From: Solanum dulcamara
Lineage: Eukaryota; Streptophyta; Magnoliopsida; Solanales; Solanaceae
Direction of reading: 5' to 3'
Assembly: GCF_947179165.1 (NCBI RefSeq)
Contig: NC_077237.1
Span: forward strand, 66,013,523-66,077,522
DNA length: 64,000 nt
The position numbers and the translations under genes are program-made. The number at the start of each line of letters is the position of its first letter. Position 1 is the first letter of the stretch. The notes under the pieces were generated by a model. It did not search any database. It saw nothing but the letters and a program-made list of their open reading frames with translations, and was not told the DNA's origin. This document shows, piece after piece, positions 23,256 to 34,388 of the stretch.

Positions 23256-24159
23256 ATGGTTAAGAGTCGATTCATCTTGTGTTTTAATGCCCAAAAAATA
23301 ATTTCCAAAGGATGCATTTATCATATTGTGCGAGTTAGAGATGCTTATTCTGAAACTCCTACTCTTGAGTCGATACCTATAGCTAATAAGTTTCTTGATG
23401 ATTTTCCCGGTATTCCTCCTGAAAGGGAAATTTACTTTGGCATAGATCTCCTTTCCAATACCCAACCTATTTATATTTCTCCTTACCGTATGGCCCTGAT
23501 GGAACTTAAGGAGTTGAAAGAGCAATTTATGGATTTGTTAAATAAGGGATTTATAAGGCGAAGTAAATTACCATGTGCTGCTCCTGTGTTATTTGTTAGG
23601 AAGAAAAATGGGTCATTCCAAATATATATAGATTACCAGCAATTAAATATGGTCACCGTAAAGAACAAGTATCCAATTCCTAGGATAGATGAATTATTTG
23701 ACCAATTATAAGGGGAAAGTTACTTCTCTAAGATTGATCTCCGTTCTGGTATCACCAACTAAGGATAAGGGAGTGTGATATTCCTAAGATGAAATTTTGA
23801 ATAAGGTATGGTCATTTTTAAGTTGTAGTAATGTTATTTGGCTTGACTAATGCTCCCTCTATTTTCATGGATTTGATGAATCGTATTTTCAAGCCATATT
23901 TAGATATGTTTATGGTTGTGTTGCAAACATTGAGGGATAAGCAACTATTTTCCAAGTTTAGTAAGTGCGAATTTTTCTAAGGGTAGTTTCATTTCTTGGA
24001 CATGTAGTGTCTGGTAATGGGATTAAGGTTGACCCAAAGAAAATGGAGGCAATAAAGAATTGATCTAGACCATTACTTCCTTTAGATATTAGAAGCTTTT
24101 TAGGCTTAGTCAGATACTATAGGAGGTTTGTTGAAGGGTTTTCATCTATTTATTCACCT
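23256..24159 (+). pseudogene. Reverse transcriptase of element E, active site deleted
   Basis: The lead-in [19 protein letters not shown] is followed by [20 protein letters not shown] and [20 protein letters not shown] (to 23711). [36 protein letters not shown] and [12 protein letters not shown] come next with stops. The text then jumps from MVV to [19 protein letters not shown] at about 23920. Some 20 codons that hold the FIDD (YxDD) catalytic motif in B, D and G are absent. The thumb motif [20 protein letters not shown] is at about 24090-24150. The domain cannot polymerise. Confidence 0.85.
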
Positions 24160-24800
24160 TTGACTAAGTTGAATAAGTCGAAGGTGAAATTTCAATGGTC
24201 TGAAGCTTGTGATAAGAGTTTCCAAGAGTTGAAGGATCATCTTACGTCGGCTCTTATTTTGACATTGCCCAAAGGTCCAGATGAGTTTGTTTTTTATTGT
24301 GATGCCTCACGTGTTGGTTTGAGTCATGTTTTGATGCAACATGGTAAGGTTATAGCCTATGCTTCAAGGCAACTTAAACTTTCTGAAAAGAACTATCCAA
24401 CCCATGACATTGAACTTGTGGCGGTTGTGTTTGCTCTGAAAATTCTGTTTCATTATTTGTATGGGGTGCATCTTGATATGTTTGCTGACCAAAAAAACTT
24501 GCAATTTGTATTTAGCTAAAGGGGCTTGAACCTTAGGAAAAGAAGGTGGTTTGAATTCCTAAAGGATTATGACATGATTGTGTTGTACCATTCGGGTAAG
24601 GCAATTGTTGTAGTCGAGGCTCTTAGTAGGTTGTCCATGGATAGTATTGCATATGTTGAGGAAAGTAAGAGGGAGTTGGTTAAAGATGTCCATAGATTAT
24701 CACATTTAGGGGTACTTTTGGTCGACTCCAATGATGGAGGTGTACTTGTACATAATGGCTCGAAATCATCTCTTGTGGAGGATGTTAAGTAAAACAAGAC
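24160..24800 (+). pseudogene. RNase H and linker of element E
   Basis: [20 protein letters not shown] keeps the first catalytic Asp. [20 protein letters not shown], then [20 protein letters not shown], gives the rest of the Ty3/gypsy RNase H (24160-24519). One TAA stop, in place of the Gln codon of SQRGLNLR, interrupts it. KDYDMIVLYHSGKAIVVVEA and LSRLSMDSIAYVEESKRELV (24526-24792) form the linker to integrase. Otherwise one of the better-preserved pieces of E. Confidence 0.84.
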
Positions 24801-25830
24801 AATGATCCGGTGTTGGTTGACTTGAAAAAATTGGTTGTCAAAAAATCAATTGAGGTTGTCTCCCAAGAGGGAGATGGGGTACTACGTTACCAAGGTTGCT
24901 TATGTGTTTTTAATGTTAATGCGATAAGAGATATCCACCACGATATATCATTATTTGAGGGATGTGTATTAGTGTAATGGCATGAAGAAGGACATAGAGG
25001 ATTTTTTGGCTAAATGTCCTAATTGCCAATAAGTAAAAGTTGAGCATAAAAAAATGGGAGGCTTAGCTCAAAATATTGAGATTCCTATTTGGAAGTGGGA
25101 AGATGTGAACATGGACTTTGTAACGGGTTTGTCTCGTACTAAAAGAAAATATGATTCTATTTGGGTTATTATGTACCGAATGACTAAATTCACCCACTTT
25201 TTGCCTGTTAAGACTTTTTATGATGCCGAAGATTATGCTAAGTTGTACATTCGCGAACTTGTGAAGCTTTATAGTGTCTCTTTGTCGATTATATTAGATA
25301 GAGGTGCTCAATTCACTTCACATTTTTGGAAGTCATTTCAAAAGGGCATTGGTACAAAAGTTAGGCTAAGTACCTCTTTCCATCCCCAAACTGATAGAAA
25401 AGCTGAAAGAACAATCCAAACCTTGGAAGATATGTTAAGAGCATATTTGATGAAGTTGGCATGAGCATTTGCAATTGATTGAGTTTGCCTACAATAATAG
25501 TTATCAATCTAGCATCCAAATGGCTACTTTTGAAGCCTTATATGAGAGGAGATGTAGGTCTCCAGTAGGATGGTTTCATGTGGGTGAGATGGCATTGATT
25601 GGTCCTGAATTGGTAGTTGATGCAATGGAAAAAGTGAGGCTTATAAGAGAGACATTGAAGATGGTACAAAGTCATCAAAAATCCTATTTGGACATTAGAA
25701 GAAGAGAGCTTGAATTTGAGGTAAATGATTGGGTGTATTTAAAGGCTTCACCTATAAAGGGTGTAATACTTTTTGGTAAGAAAGGGGAGTCCTACATATG
25801 TAGGATCTTATAGAATAGTGAAACATCTTT
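24800..25830 (+). pseudogene. Integrase of element E
   Basis: The zinc region is damaged (about 24880-25040; CLCVFN, KCPNCQ-like codons broken by TAA). The core 25054-25464 contains VNMDFVTG (first Asp), SIILDRGAQFTSHFWKSF (second Asp) and FHPQTDRKAERTIQTLEDML (Glu). A frameshift after YLMKLA leads into [20 protein letters not shown] and LYERRCRSPVGWFHVGEMAL (25469-25813), then RRRELEFEVNDWVYL. All three DDE residues are present, but the protein is split. Confidence 0.86.
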
Positions 25831-25834
25831 GTAA

Positions 25835-26130
25835 AGTGACATATGAGTTAGAATTGCCATTGGAGTTGGCTATGGTTCATCCGGTATTTCATGTGTGATT
25901 GTTGAGAGAGTTTGTGGGTGATTCAAACTCTATTGTACAATTGGAAACTGTGAATGTTGAAGAGAATTTGATTTATGAAGAGGTTTTGATGGAAATCTTA
26001 GACCGGCAAGTGAAAATATTAAGGAATAGATATGTTGCGTCCATCAAGGTATGGTGGAGAAATCAACAAGTAGAGAGTTCTATGTGGGAGGTGGAAGTGG
26101 AAATGATAACAAGTTATCTGTATCTCTTTC
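25835..26130 (+). pseudogene. Integrase tail and chromodomain of element E
   Basis: ELPLELAMVHPVFHV, a stop, then LLREFVGDSNSIV. The chromodomain follows: ENLIYEEVLMEILDRQVKIL, RNRYVASIKVWWRN and SSMWEVEVEM, with the aromatic and acidic positions kept. Chromodomains in this position define chromoviruses and are thought to recognise heterochromatin marks. The stretch after the stop (25899-26156) is open for 85 codons. Confidence 0.83.
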
Positions 26131-26307
26131 CTTTCACTCAAAGTCTAAGGTACTAAGTTATTCAGGATCGAAATCAATTAAACTCCTACATTTTAGTTTC
26201 ACATGTTATTCATATACATGCATGTTCATGAAAGTTGATTTAAAAGTAATGATTTATGTCGGGTTGCTAGTCCTCTTCTACGTCTATTATATGATAAGTT
26301 AATCTTA

Positions 26308-26339
26308 TTCGAGGATGAATGTTCCCAAGGTAGAGATAT
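26308..26339 (+). promoter_or_regulatory. Polypurine tract region of element E
   Basis: TTCGAGGATGAATGTTCCCAAG then GTAGAGATAT directly before the 3' LTR. This is the conserved lead seen in element H (TTCGAGGATGAATG...AAGGGGGAGATAA), with a T inside the purine run, so plus-strand priming would be impaired. Confidence 0.75.
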
Positions 26340-29300
26340 TGTATGATTCCTTAAGATGAAAAGTCGAATGAAAGGAAAATCTTAAGAAAAGTCGACTGAC
26401 CCCAACTCTATAAGTTGGTATACGACTCGTAGGGACTTTTACGGGTAATAGAGATGAGTCGTGGACATGAGCTCAGGGATGGAAAATTTAATAAAGGAAA
26501 AACTAGGGTCGATGAGTAAAATCATGGGTCATAGAAAAAAGGACAACTCATAAAAACTAGTCGTCGTGGTAAGGTCTGATGACCTGCAGGTTCCACCCTC
26601 AGAACCCACTCTACGACTTAACAGGACGATTCGTAGAGGAGATGAAAACTCATCAAAATGAGTAGTATGCAAACTTTAGAGGCTTAGTAAATGGGTATTT
26701 TCTCATACCTACAGGACGAGTGGCCTTACAAATCATAGACTCCACGATGAGTCATAAGCATGACTCGTAACAAAAGTTCAAAGAGTTGTTTTTAGGCCTT
26801 TCTCAAGGCCTGGAGGATGAGTCATTTCTAAGAATTTTCACTGCCTCTATAAATCGTAGAGTGCCCTCGTATGGTTGTACAAATCAGGATTAATGAAGGG
26901 TAGTTTGGTCTTTTCCCTATATTTTTAGGGCTATATTCATTAATAATTAGTCCTAAATACTCCTACACTCTTCTATTCCCTCATTAATTCTCAAACAAAT
27001 TCTAGACTTCTCTCCCAAGGTTCCTTAAGAGTTAATCAAGCCTTGGTTAGGGTTTCTTCAAGATCAAGCCTTCTTCTTTAAATTCAAGTCCAATATCAAT
27101 CAAGGTATGTGTGGATTGATTCATGAGTCCTTTCCACTTATGGAGTCCATGGTTGACTTCAAAAATCTCATGATAAATTTTAATTTCGATGAATTGTATT
27201 AGGTTGTTTCAATTATATTTTTAATCATTACTAATGATTATTGCAAGTATGTTTCTATGTAAATTACATGATTTTAACTTGAATTATTAATGTCCATGCA
27301 TGAAGCTATTTTCTATGTTGAATTACATGAAGTATGAGTTTGAAGTTCAATGATTTCAAGGTATTCTATAGTTTTCAACCAAATTGATTATGTAATCAAG
27401 TTTTTCTTCTAAATTCAAGTATGAATCATGACAATGGATTTCAAATATGATCAAATTGTGATGTTCATGCAAGTTGTGAAGAATGGTGACTCAAGACCCT
27501 ATGTGGTGACCTAAGAACCCCATGAGAAGAATTATGCAAGTATGATTTATAATAATGAATGGCCAATTCTCACATTGTAATTATGTTATGAAATGAGCTA
27601 TTCTATGAATTGCAAACCTATGATCATGTCTATGATATATGTTGACTATCATTTCTATGGTATGTATGTATTCTGTGGGATTTGACTTAGTACCGAGCGG
27701 ACTTGCGGTGGGAGCCCTACTAAAAGCCTTAGTAGAAGCCCTCTTGTCCATTAAACTACGTTTCACCATGGTTTTGCCTCATGGCTTAGCTAGTGATCCA
27801 TATATAGTTTATGTACATGAACTGCCTATGTCACTCCCCTAGAGGGTACCCTAGGCGTCACTGACACTCAAAGACCAGATGGTCCCCAAGTAAATCACTT
27901 GGTCTGATCATATAATCAATCACTCAGTAGAAGACTCAAAATTAATTTAAAAGACATTCAAGTAGGCTAACCAAATCAACATTTTGAGAAGAATAGTGTA
28001 TTTAAAACAAATCTCAAATCAACTCCATATTATAAGGATAGTTTTGAAAACCAAAACATCTACTCGATAATATCATCTATTTGTCTATGAAGCCTCTATC
28101 ACTATCAAGAAGGTTCCAACGATAAGCTCATGGCTACGCCAAAGAAAATACATAAAATAAAAGATAATAACTCTAGAGTGCCTCCGGATGCAAGGAGGAC
28201 TCACCAAAAGCTGAGAGTAGAAATGATATTCAACGATGGGTCTGTTGAGGATCTCTAATACCTGTATCTGCATCATGAAATATGCAGGACAAATGGCATC
28301 AGTAGATGGAATATATGAGTATGTAATATAGTTGAAAGGAAACTTACTCAAAGATATTCAACTCAACTCAAGGGACTCAACTTTAAAGATAATATGACTC
28401 AACTCAATAATTATGCAAGTTTAAAAGATACAATGCTTATGGAAGTAGACTCAAAGATATGTACTTGACCAATTAATATATTTATTCTAACTTGGGAGTT
28501 TCTATAACCGACAACCATCACCTATGAGCTGGTGATGTAAAATGAGCCGACGTTGTTGCCATGTCCGTCTAATACTTTTCCATGGTAAGGGACGAATCAA
28601 TCAATCTTAGACCCACAATCAATTAAATCAAGTCCTCTTTTGGGACAAAAAGGAAACATCCAATTTTATGATTCAATCCTCTCCAACACTGGCTAGTAGT
28701 TTATTGAGTTTGAGTTGTTACTTACTCTCACTCAATTCGGTGCTCAATACTCCTCGCAAGACTAAATATTCCCATAAAATTCAAATCAAATCGAATTATC
28801 TAAAACATCTCATCTAGTCACATTGGACTCTTATCAATTCCATGATCATCTCATTCATCAACTTTTTTGTTTAAGACATGCTATTAAACTCATTCGTATC
28901 CCATCAAAACTCTATCTCAAAACAATCATTTATATCAAAATACTTAGGTTTAAACAATAATAGTTTTAAAGATTTCTCAAACTCACCTCATTCTCATTCA
29001 AGACATTCACAAATTATTATTTAAGACTCAATCAATGTATAAAGTATTTAAATGTCAAAACTCAATTCATATGAAAACTCAAACTCATTTAAAATTAATG
29101 CTTATGCTCAAATCATCAAGTCCTTTCAGTAAAATATATTTTCAAAATTATTCACATCCTGTCAAAATTCTTTCTCGATTTCAATAAATCATGTTCGAAC
29201 TTCATACTCATTTAGACTTTATAATATATATATATATATATAAGTTCAAATCACTCTCTTCATTAATGTATAAAAGCCATCATCTTTACTCAAAAAAAAT

Positions 29301-31113
29301 ATGTATGTAAAAGTCATAATTATCAAATTAATTAGGGCTCATGGAAAATTAGCCATGAACAACAATTTCAATCAATTGAGAGATAGAAAACAACAATAAC
29401 CTCAATACATAATTATACAAAATTCAATAGAAGAAGAATTAACTAAATCAGAATTCAAGAAACTAGGTTAGACTCAACTCATTCTCAACAATCGATAGAA
29501 TTAGATGTAGGAAAAGTGGATGAACACAATCCACATTATGAGTAGCCTTACATACCTGGAAGATTGATATTACAATCGAAACTCGAAAAATAATAGCTTT
29601 CTTGGAGGAAATATTTGATCTTGGAACCTTGATGCTTGATCTCGAGAATGAAAACTCTTTTACGAAAGTTCTTAGAGTGGAAGAACTTGGAAAAACTTGT
29701 ATGAAAAGTTTCTCTTCGTATATTGAATTTTTGACTTGAAAGCCTTAGGGTTTTTGATGAAGAAGAGGAACCTTAGGTTAGTTTTGAGAAAGTTTCTTGA
29801 GACTAGATTGTTTGGATTGATGATTATGAGAGAAAAACAAGTTACTTAGATAATATACTCAGTTCAAACACTCAAAAATGATTTAAAATAGGGGTAAAAA
29901 GCTTGGAAAAGGACCAAAATAGCTCTGGAGAATGTGCTGGAATTTTCTAAGAAAAGGACTACTAGGATTCGTAGAAATCTCTGCTGGTCATAGAGTTCAG
30001 TCGTAACTAGTTATGCTCTAACAGATTCTTAGTAAAATAGTCATAACATTTCAGTGTGAATTTAGAATAATTAAAACTTTAGTGTTAGGAAAAAGACTCA
30101 AAGACCTTTAATTTGATAGCTAATTGGCCACCTAATTCATTATATTCTAGGAGATATGATCATTTGAAGTTGACCCAAGTAAAATCTTATATCGAAACTC
30201 AATTGGTAAGGAAGATTTCAACTCGACTTTCTGCTACAGGATCCTTATGACCTGAATTCATCTCCAAATCTATTCTCACACTAAAGAATTAACCTCCACA
30301 CATGTAAATAATTATGAATCATTTAGTAAAACCCCATACACATAGGAAGAATGGTTCGGTCTTAGCTAAAAAATAAATTGGGGGTGTTACAACCTATCGG
30401 GGTAGAGTCTACCTTGACAAGTAGATTCCCCTTTTCTTCGTTGTATGGGGAGGCAATGGAATTCCATGTTATAGATTGCATGTTCTTATTATCGGCTATG
30501 GTTCCTATCCCATATATGTATATGCTCACTATGTTATTTTATGATTTTCAACTAAGTCCTTTAAAGGATTTGATCATCATGTTGTCCTCGTGACTTTACC
30601 GATCTTCTTTATTATGTACAATCTTTGATCATCGCAACCTATGATTTTTATTGTATGTCAAGCCCACATACTTGGCATATTCAAACATACTAGTGCATAT
30701 TTATTGCCTACATTATCTTATAATGTAGGAATTGAGATTGAGGATCACACTCATACACGTGGCTAGTGAGCTTCCATTCTGGCAAACTTTTTGTGAGTCC
30801 TCATCTATCGAGGACTAGATATTGAGTTGGTTATTTCTTTCAAAGACTTTTCATTATGATTCATTTTGATGGTGATCTAGGTACATGTCTTAGCCCCCGC
30901 CCATTTTTCATTAGTAGAAGCATGTGTTGGAAAAATTTTGTAGTCTTATAGGTCAGATTTTATTTTCTTTACGTTCTATGTTAGTCTTTTGTTATGCTAT
31001 GTTCCCCTTTATTTTAACTTATGTATGTTTTATGATATGTCAAGAGGCTAGGTTGGAGTCCTTCAGGATTTCGATCGCCGTGTTACGAATTGGTCCTAGG
31101 TCGGGTCATGATA
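26340..31113 (+). repeat. 3' LTR of element E, split by solo LTR F
   Basis: Two parts, 26340-27828 and 30397-31113, joined across the nested solo LTR. Starts TGTATGATTCC and ends GGTCGGGTCATGATA (terminal TGACA changed to TGATA). Sum 2206 bp, one base from the 5' LTR. It carries the same GACTCGTAG-type words at 26400-26870. Confidence 0.88.
27829..30391 (-). mobile_element. Solo LTR F, 2.56 kb, nested in E's 3' LTR
   Basis: Plus strand reads TGTCACTCCCC at the left and GGGGGTGTTACA at the right; on the minus strand it starts TGTAACACCCCC, the commoner opening, hence the orientation. Flanks are GCCTA (27824-27828) and ACCTA (30392-30396), a 5-bp target duplication with one change. No PBS or coding sequence. 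Includes an 18-bp AT dinucleotide run at about 29224-29242. Confidence 0.82.
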
Positions 31114-31118
31114 CCCAC

Positions 31119-31392
31119 TCTATATAATCATCGTAGAAATCCCGGTCTCGATTCACGTAACATCATCATCATCATACACCATGCAACCTATCCTTTTATG
31201 AAGAATTTCACAATTTGTAGTCCCCAAAGTCACAGTGGGCACTACATACTCATTCCTCTAATTATACCATTTTTCATTGTCAAACCAATCCAGATGTCGA
31301 ATAAGCCATACAATGTTATTTTTCGTTGCCGAATAACTAACCAGACAAGGTGAGATATTCATGAAGTCTCTTAACCAAATCCGATTCTGACA
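31119..31392 (-). mobile_element. Element C internal remnant, right of element E
   Basis: Continuation of the C sequence interrupted at 19342 by element E and its CCCAC duplication. Non-coding. It contains a short CATCATCATCATC run near 31160. No PBS is recognisable, so the deletion that shortened C's right LTR probably removed it. Confidence 0.5.
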
Positions 31393-31655
31393 TCTCACCT
31401 AGAACAATTTCCACATTCTGGAACAGTTGGGATTGACGAAATTCTATTTTGATACTCAAAACTTCAAATGACTACGAAACTCAAAATTCGACAACTTAAG
31501 TCGTTAAAACTCTTTTTTTAGCAAAACCTCAACTTTTTACAAGATTTTTAAAAATCAACTTTCAAAACAATCTAAAATGACTCGGAGCAACTGAAGGGAG
31601 GGGTAAAATGATAATTTTGTCAAAAATATTGAAAATGATCTTGAGGGTCATTACA
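31393..31655 (-). repeat. Truncated right LTR of element C
   Basis: 263 bp matching 16892-17158 base for base with moderate divergence (TTTCCACATT, GAAACTCAAAATTCGACAAC, AATCTAAAATGACTC, GAGGGTCATTACA). Ends at the LTR start TGTAATGACCC read on the minus strand. Only the U3 start survives; R and U5 are deleted. Confidence 0.75.
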
Positions 31656-33558
31656 AATTCCTACCATTAAGCACAATTTTTATAAATTTAATATAATTAA
31701 AAAGATATTTCTTCTCTCTCTTCAGTTTTATTTTAATTCTTATGGACATAACTCTTTTTACTTTCTACTTTATTTTTATATATTCATTAGTTAAAAAATA
31801 AAATAGAGTATATTAAATAGTATATATTTTGGGTTAACATTAGTGACCATTTTTGTAATCATAATGAATAACTTACACCAAAATACAGTCAAATTTCATT
31901 CTTATTATAAACTATTACATTCAAGGAACCATTTTATAATCTTATTTAAAAATAAGTATATTAAATAATGTACATTGAGGATTAAGTTTAAAATTTATGA
32001 TTATAAAATTACTTTTTATTATATATTCCATCTATATATTGCCTTACATCATAATATCATCAACTATTAACCAATATTTATCATCAAATTAATAAATAAT
32101 TATACCAACATATGAAAAGATTACCAGTGTTAGTAAATATTTCATTCGTCAAAAAATTAAATTACAAAGTATTGTATATATGGTATTGTTTACAAAGCAA
32201 CATCATGTTGGTGTTTGCATCATAAATGACTCCTTCAATCTTGAAATTCAGATACCTTCCTGCAATACATTTCAATAAATAGTTAGATACATATTAACCT
32301 ACAACCATGTATAATACCATGATATAATCAATTATTTAATATTATCATTCGAGCCTTGGACAATTGTGACCGTTATGGTGATAACTTAGTATACACTTAA
32401 TTCTTATAAATAATGCAGGACATACACCATCATTTACACCACAAAATAATCAACCTTATATCATTTTATTTGTTTAAGAAATTTACACCACAAAATAATC
32501 AAGAATTAAACTATTTTATTTGTTTAAGAAATTTACACCAGCATTTACACCACAAAAATAATCAAAAATTCTACTATTTTATTTGTTTAAGGAATATACA
32601 CCAATGTTTACTACAAAATAATCAATTACACTATTTTATTTATTTATGAAATTAAATTATTATACACATGAATGGTGTACATCTTTGTGTACGAATGATA
32701 TATATTTTGGTGAAAATGATGATACACTGTTAAATCTTATTCAAAATAAATTATTTATATCAATACATAAACTATGAACTAACAAAGAGTTTACCAAAAT
32801 TGCAGTTATAATCAAATTAATTTACACAATTCAATTTATAGATGGTGCAAAAATTTTTTTTTTTTTATGTGTGCAACCCTACAATGCAACTAACATTTAC
32901 CGTTTTATAACACTACTGCCAATCAACCCTACAATGCAACACACAAATTAATAACACTATTGCAAATTTACCCACGAACTAATCATCAGAATCATTTTAG
33001 AAATAATTTTTTTCATGATTAACGACATTGATTTACGTAAAATGCAACAAAATATCTTTTAAAAGAAAATTTTCAGACTAAGAAATGAGTTTTTAGAAAA
33101 ATAAAATTATATATTATATAACATAAGAATCCAAAACTAAATTAATTGATACATACATGTAACATCCCATCTTCTATTGTGCGAAATTAAAATTGTCACA
33201 ATGTTCATATCTGTCATTGAACCGACTTTCAGAACATATGAGGTAGAGAGTTTAATTTTGGTTACAATTCTTTTTAGGTAATGAGAGAGAATCATTAACT
33301 AATGTTGGAGATATTTGTGAAAGGTAAATAACAAAAGGGAAGAAAATCATGGAATTAGAATATCATTAAATATTGAATCGTGGATTGTCCCTTTTTGATT
33401 TTCCATTTTTTAATTTTTCAAAGTTTCTTTTTATATATATTTAGTAAAAATTCTATTTGTTATATTGGTGAAAAGGGAAACTATTGTTATATAGTGGTTA
33501 TTTTGGTGCTTATTTTGTATAATTAAGTTTATTGCTCATTTAAAAATAACTCACAAAG
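31656..33558. other. A+T-rich stretch outside recognised LTR elements
   Basis: 1.9 kb without gag-pol or LTR vocabulary on either strand and without a usable reading frame. Contains a four-copy tandem repeat at 32413-32645, a T run near 32858, and CAACCCTACAATGCAAC twice (near 32874 and 32926). At 33170 TGTAACATCCCATC looks like an LTR start, but no end was found. Probably ordinary intergenic sequence that received the insertions. Confidence 0.4.
32413..32645. repeat. Four-copy tandem repeat, unit about 55-70 bp
   Basis: Each unit holds ACACCACAAAATAATCAA, a short variable link and CTATTTTATTTGTTTAAGAA. Copies are at about 32415, 32485, 32540 and 32595, unequal in length. The open plus-strand frame through it is low-complexity and not a gene. 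Confidence 0.75.
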
Positions 33559-34388
33559 TAAAAGGACCCAAATTAAAAAAAACACCCATCAAAATAACCC
33601 CACCCCACTCACTAATAGACCAACCAAATCACCCCAAAATCAACCTAAGAATTATTCAAATTCATCTCAACAATTAAATAGACACGCCCTCACAACAAAC
33701 GCTTCTAAGAATTGTATCCAAGACGTACGTCATCCGTGGAATATCTCGGCCTATGCACTAAGCATAAACAACCATACATATGAGAACCAAATCTACAACA
33801 AAAATGGTACACTAAAGAAATCATGAAAATTTAAACATGTATCAACAAACCCCAGAAATCCATATACAATTCAATGAACATCAAAAAGACTATATTTTTC
33901 AGAAATCCACTAACAAAGAAACACTAACCACCCCACCCCCCACCTCATGGATGAATGTAGCTTCCAACCCCCTATTGCCTAAAACAAAGAAAGAAAATAG
34001 CTCATCTTAAGAATCATTAAATTTCTCAGATCGAATGAATATATATCGTTTGTATTTGAATTGTGTTCTGTTTTTGATGGGATTCTTCAAGATTCTACAA
34101 ATTTGACCTATATAATAATATTTTCCCCTCCAAATTTGGGAATTTTATTATCTCCTTCACCTTTTCTTGAAAAAATCATAAGGATTCATATAATGCCCAG
34201 CTACACTTTCATGGAATTGGCTTTCTTGCCTGACATATATCGCTCAAGATACTGGCTACGTCATCCATGGAATATCTCATCCTATTGAATTGGAGAAGTA
34301 GAGAGAATTTGGAGGTGATTTGATAGATCTATTAGTGAATGAGGTAGGGTTATTTGCGTGCGTATTCTTTTTAATTTGGGTCCTTTTA
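33559..34388. mobile_element. Non-coding DNA transposon with ~86-bp TIRs (MULE-like)
   Basis: Terminal inverted repeats at 33559-33644 and 34303-34388: the outer 21 bp (TAAAAGGACCCAAATTAAAA plus one A) are perfect and the whole 86 bp aligns without gaps at roughly 80 percent. The inside (650 bp) has no transposase. Long TIRs suggest a Mutator-like non-autonomous element, which would make a 9-bp target duplication. The left flank is CTCACAAAG, but the right flank is element G's LTR, so the duplication cannot be checked. Two 27-bp direct repeats (ACGTCATCC.TGGAATATCTC) lie at about 33726 and 34257. Confidence 0.7.

Larger units (their letters stand above)
19348..31113 (+). mobile_element. Ty3/gypsy chromovirus E, full-length, with nested solo LTR
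   Basis: Both LTRs, PBS, gag, protease, RT, RNase H, integrase, chromodomain and polypurine tract are present in order. It is flanked by CCCAC on both sides (19343-19347 and 31114-31118), a 5-bp target duplication. After subtracting the nested solo LTR (27829-30391 plus its duplicated 5 bp), the 3' LTR is 2206 bp against 2207 bp for the 5' LTR. The two LTRs differ at many sites, so the insertion is old. Gag and pol have many stops and one deletion that removes the RT active site, so it cannot move by itself. Inserted into element C. Confidence 0.9.

Noticed and set aside
29224..29242. AT dinucleotide run as a regulatory element
   Set aside because: A plain microsatellite inside solo LTR F.
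19348..31113. Endogenous pararetrovirus
   Set aside because: LTRs, integrase, chromodomain and target duplications are present; no movement-protein or coat-type domain was seen.
32413..32649. Repeat-containing frame rich in His, Asn and Tyr
   Set aside because: Translation of a non-coding four-copy tandem repeat with unequal units.
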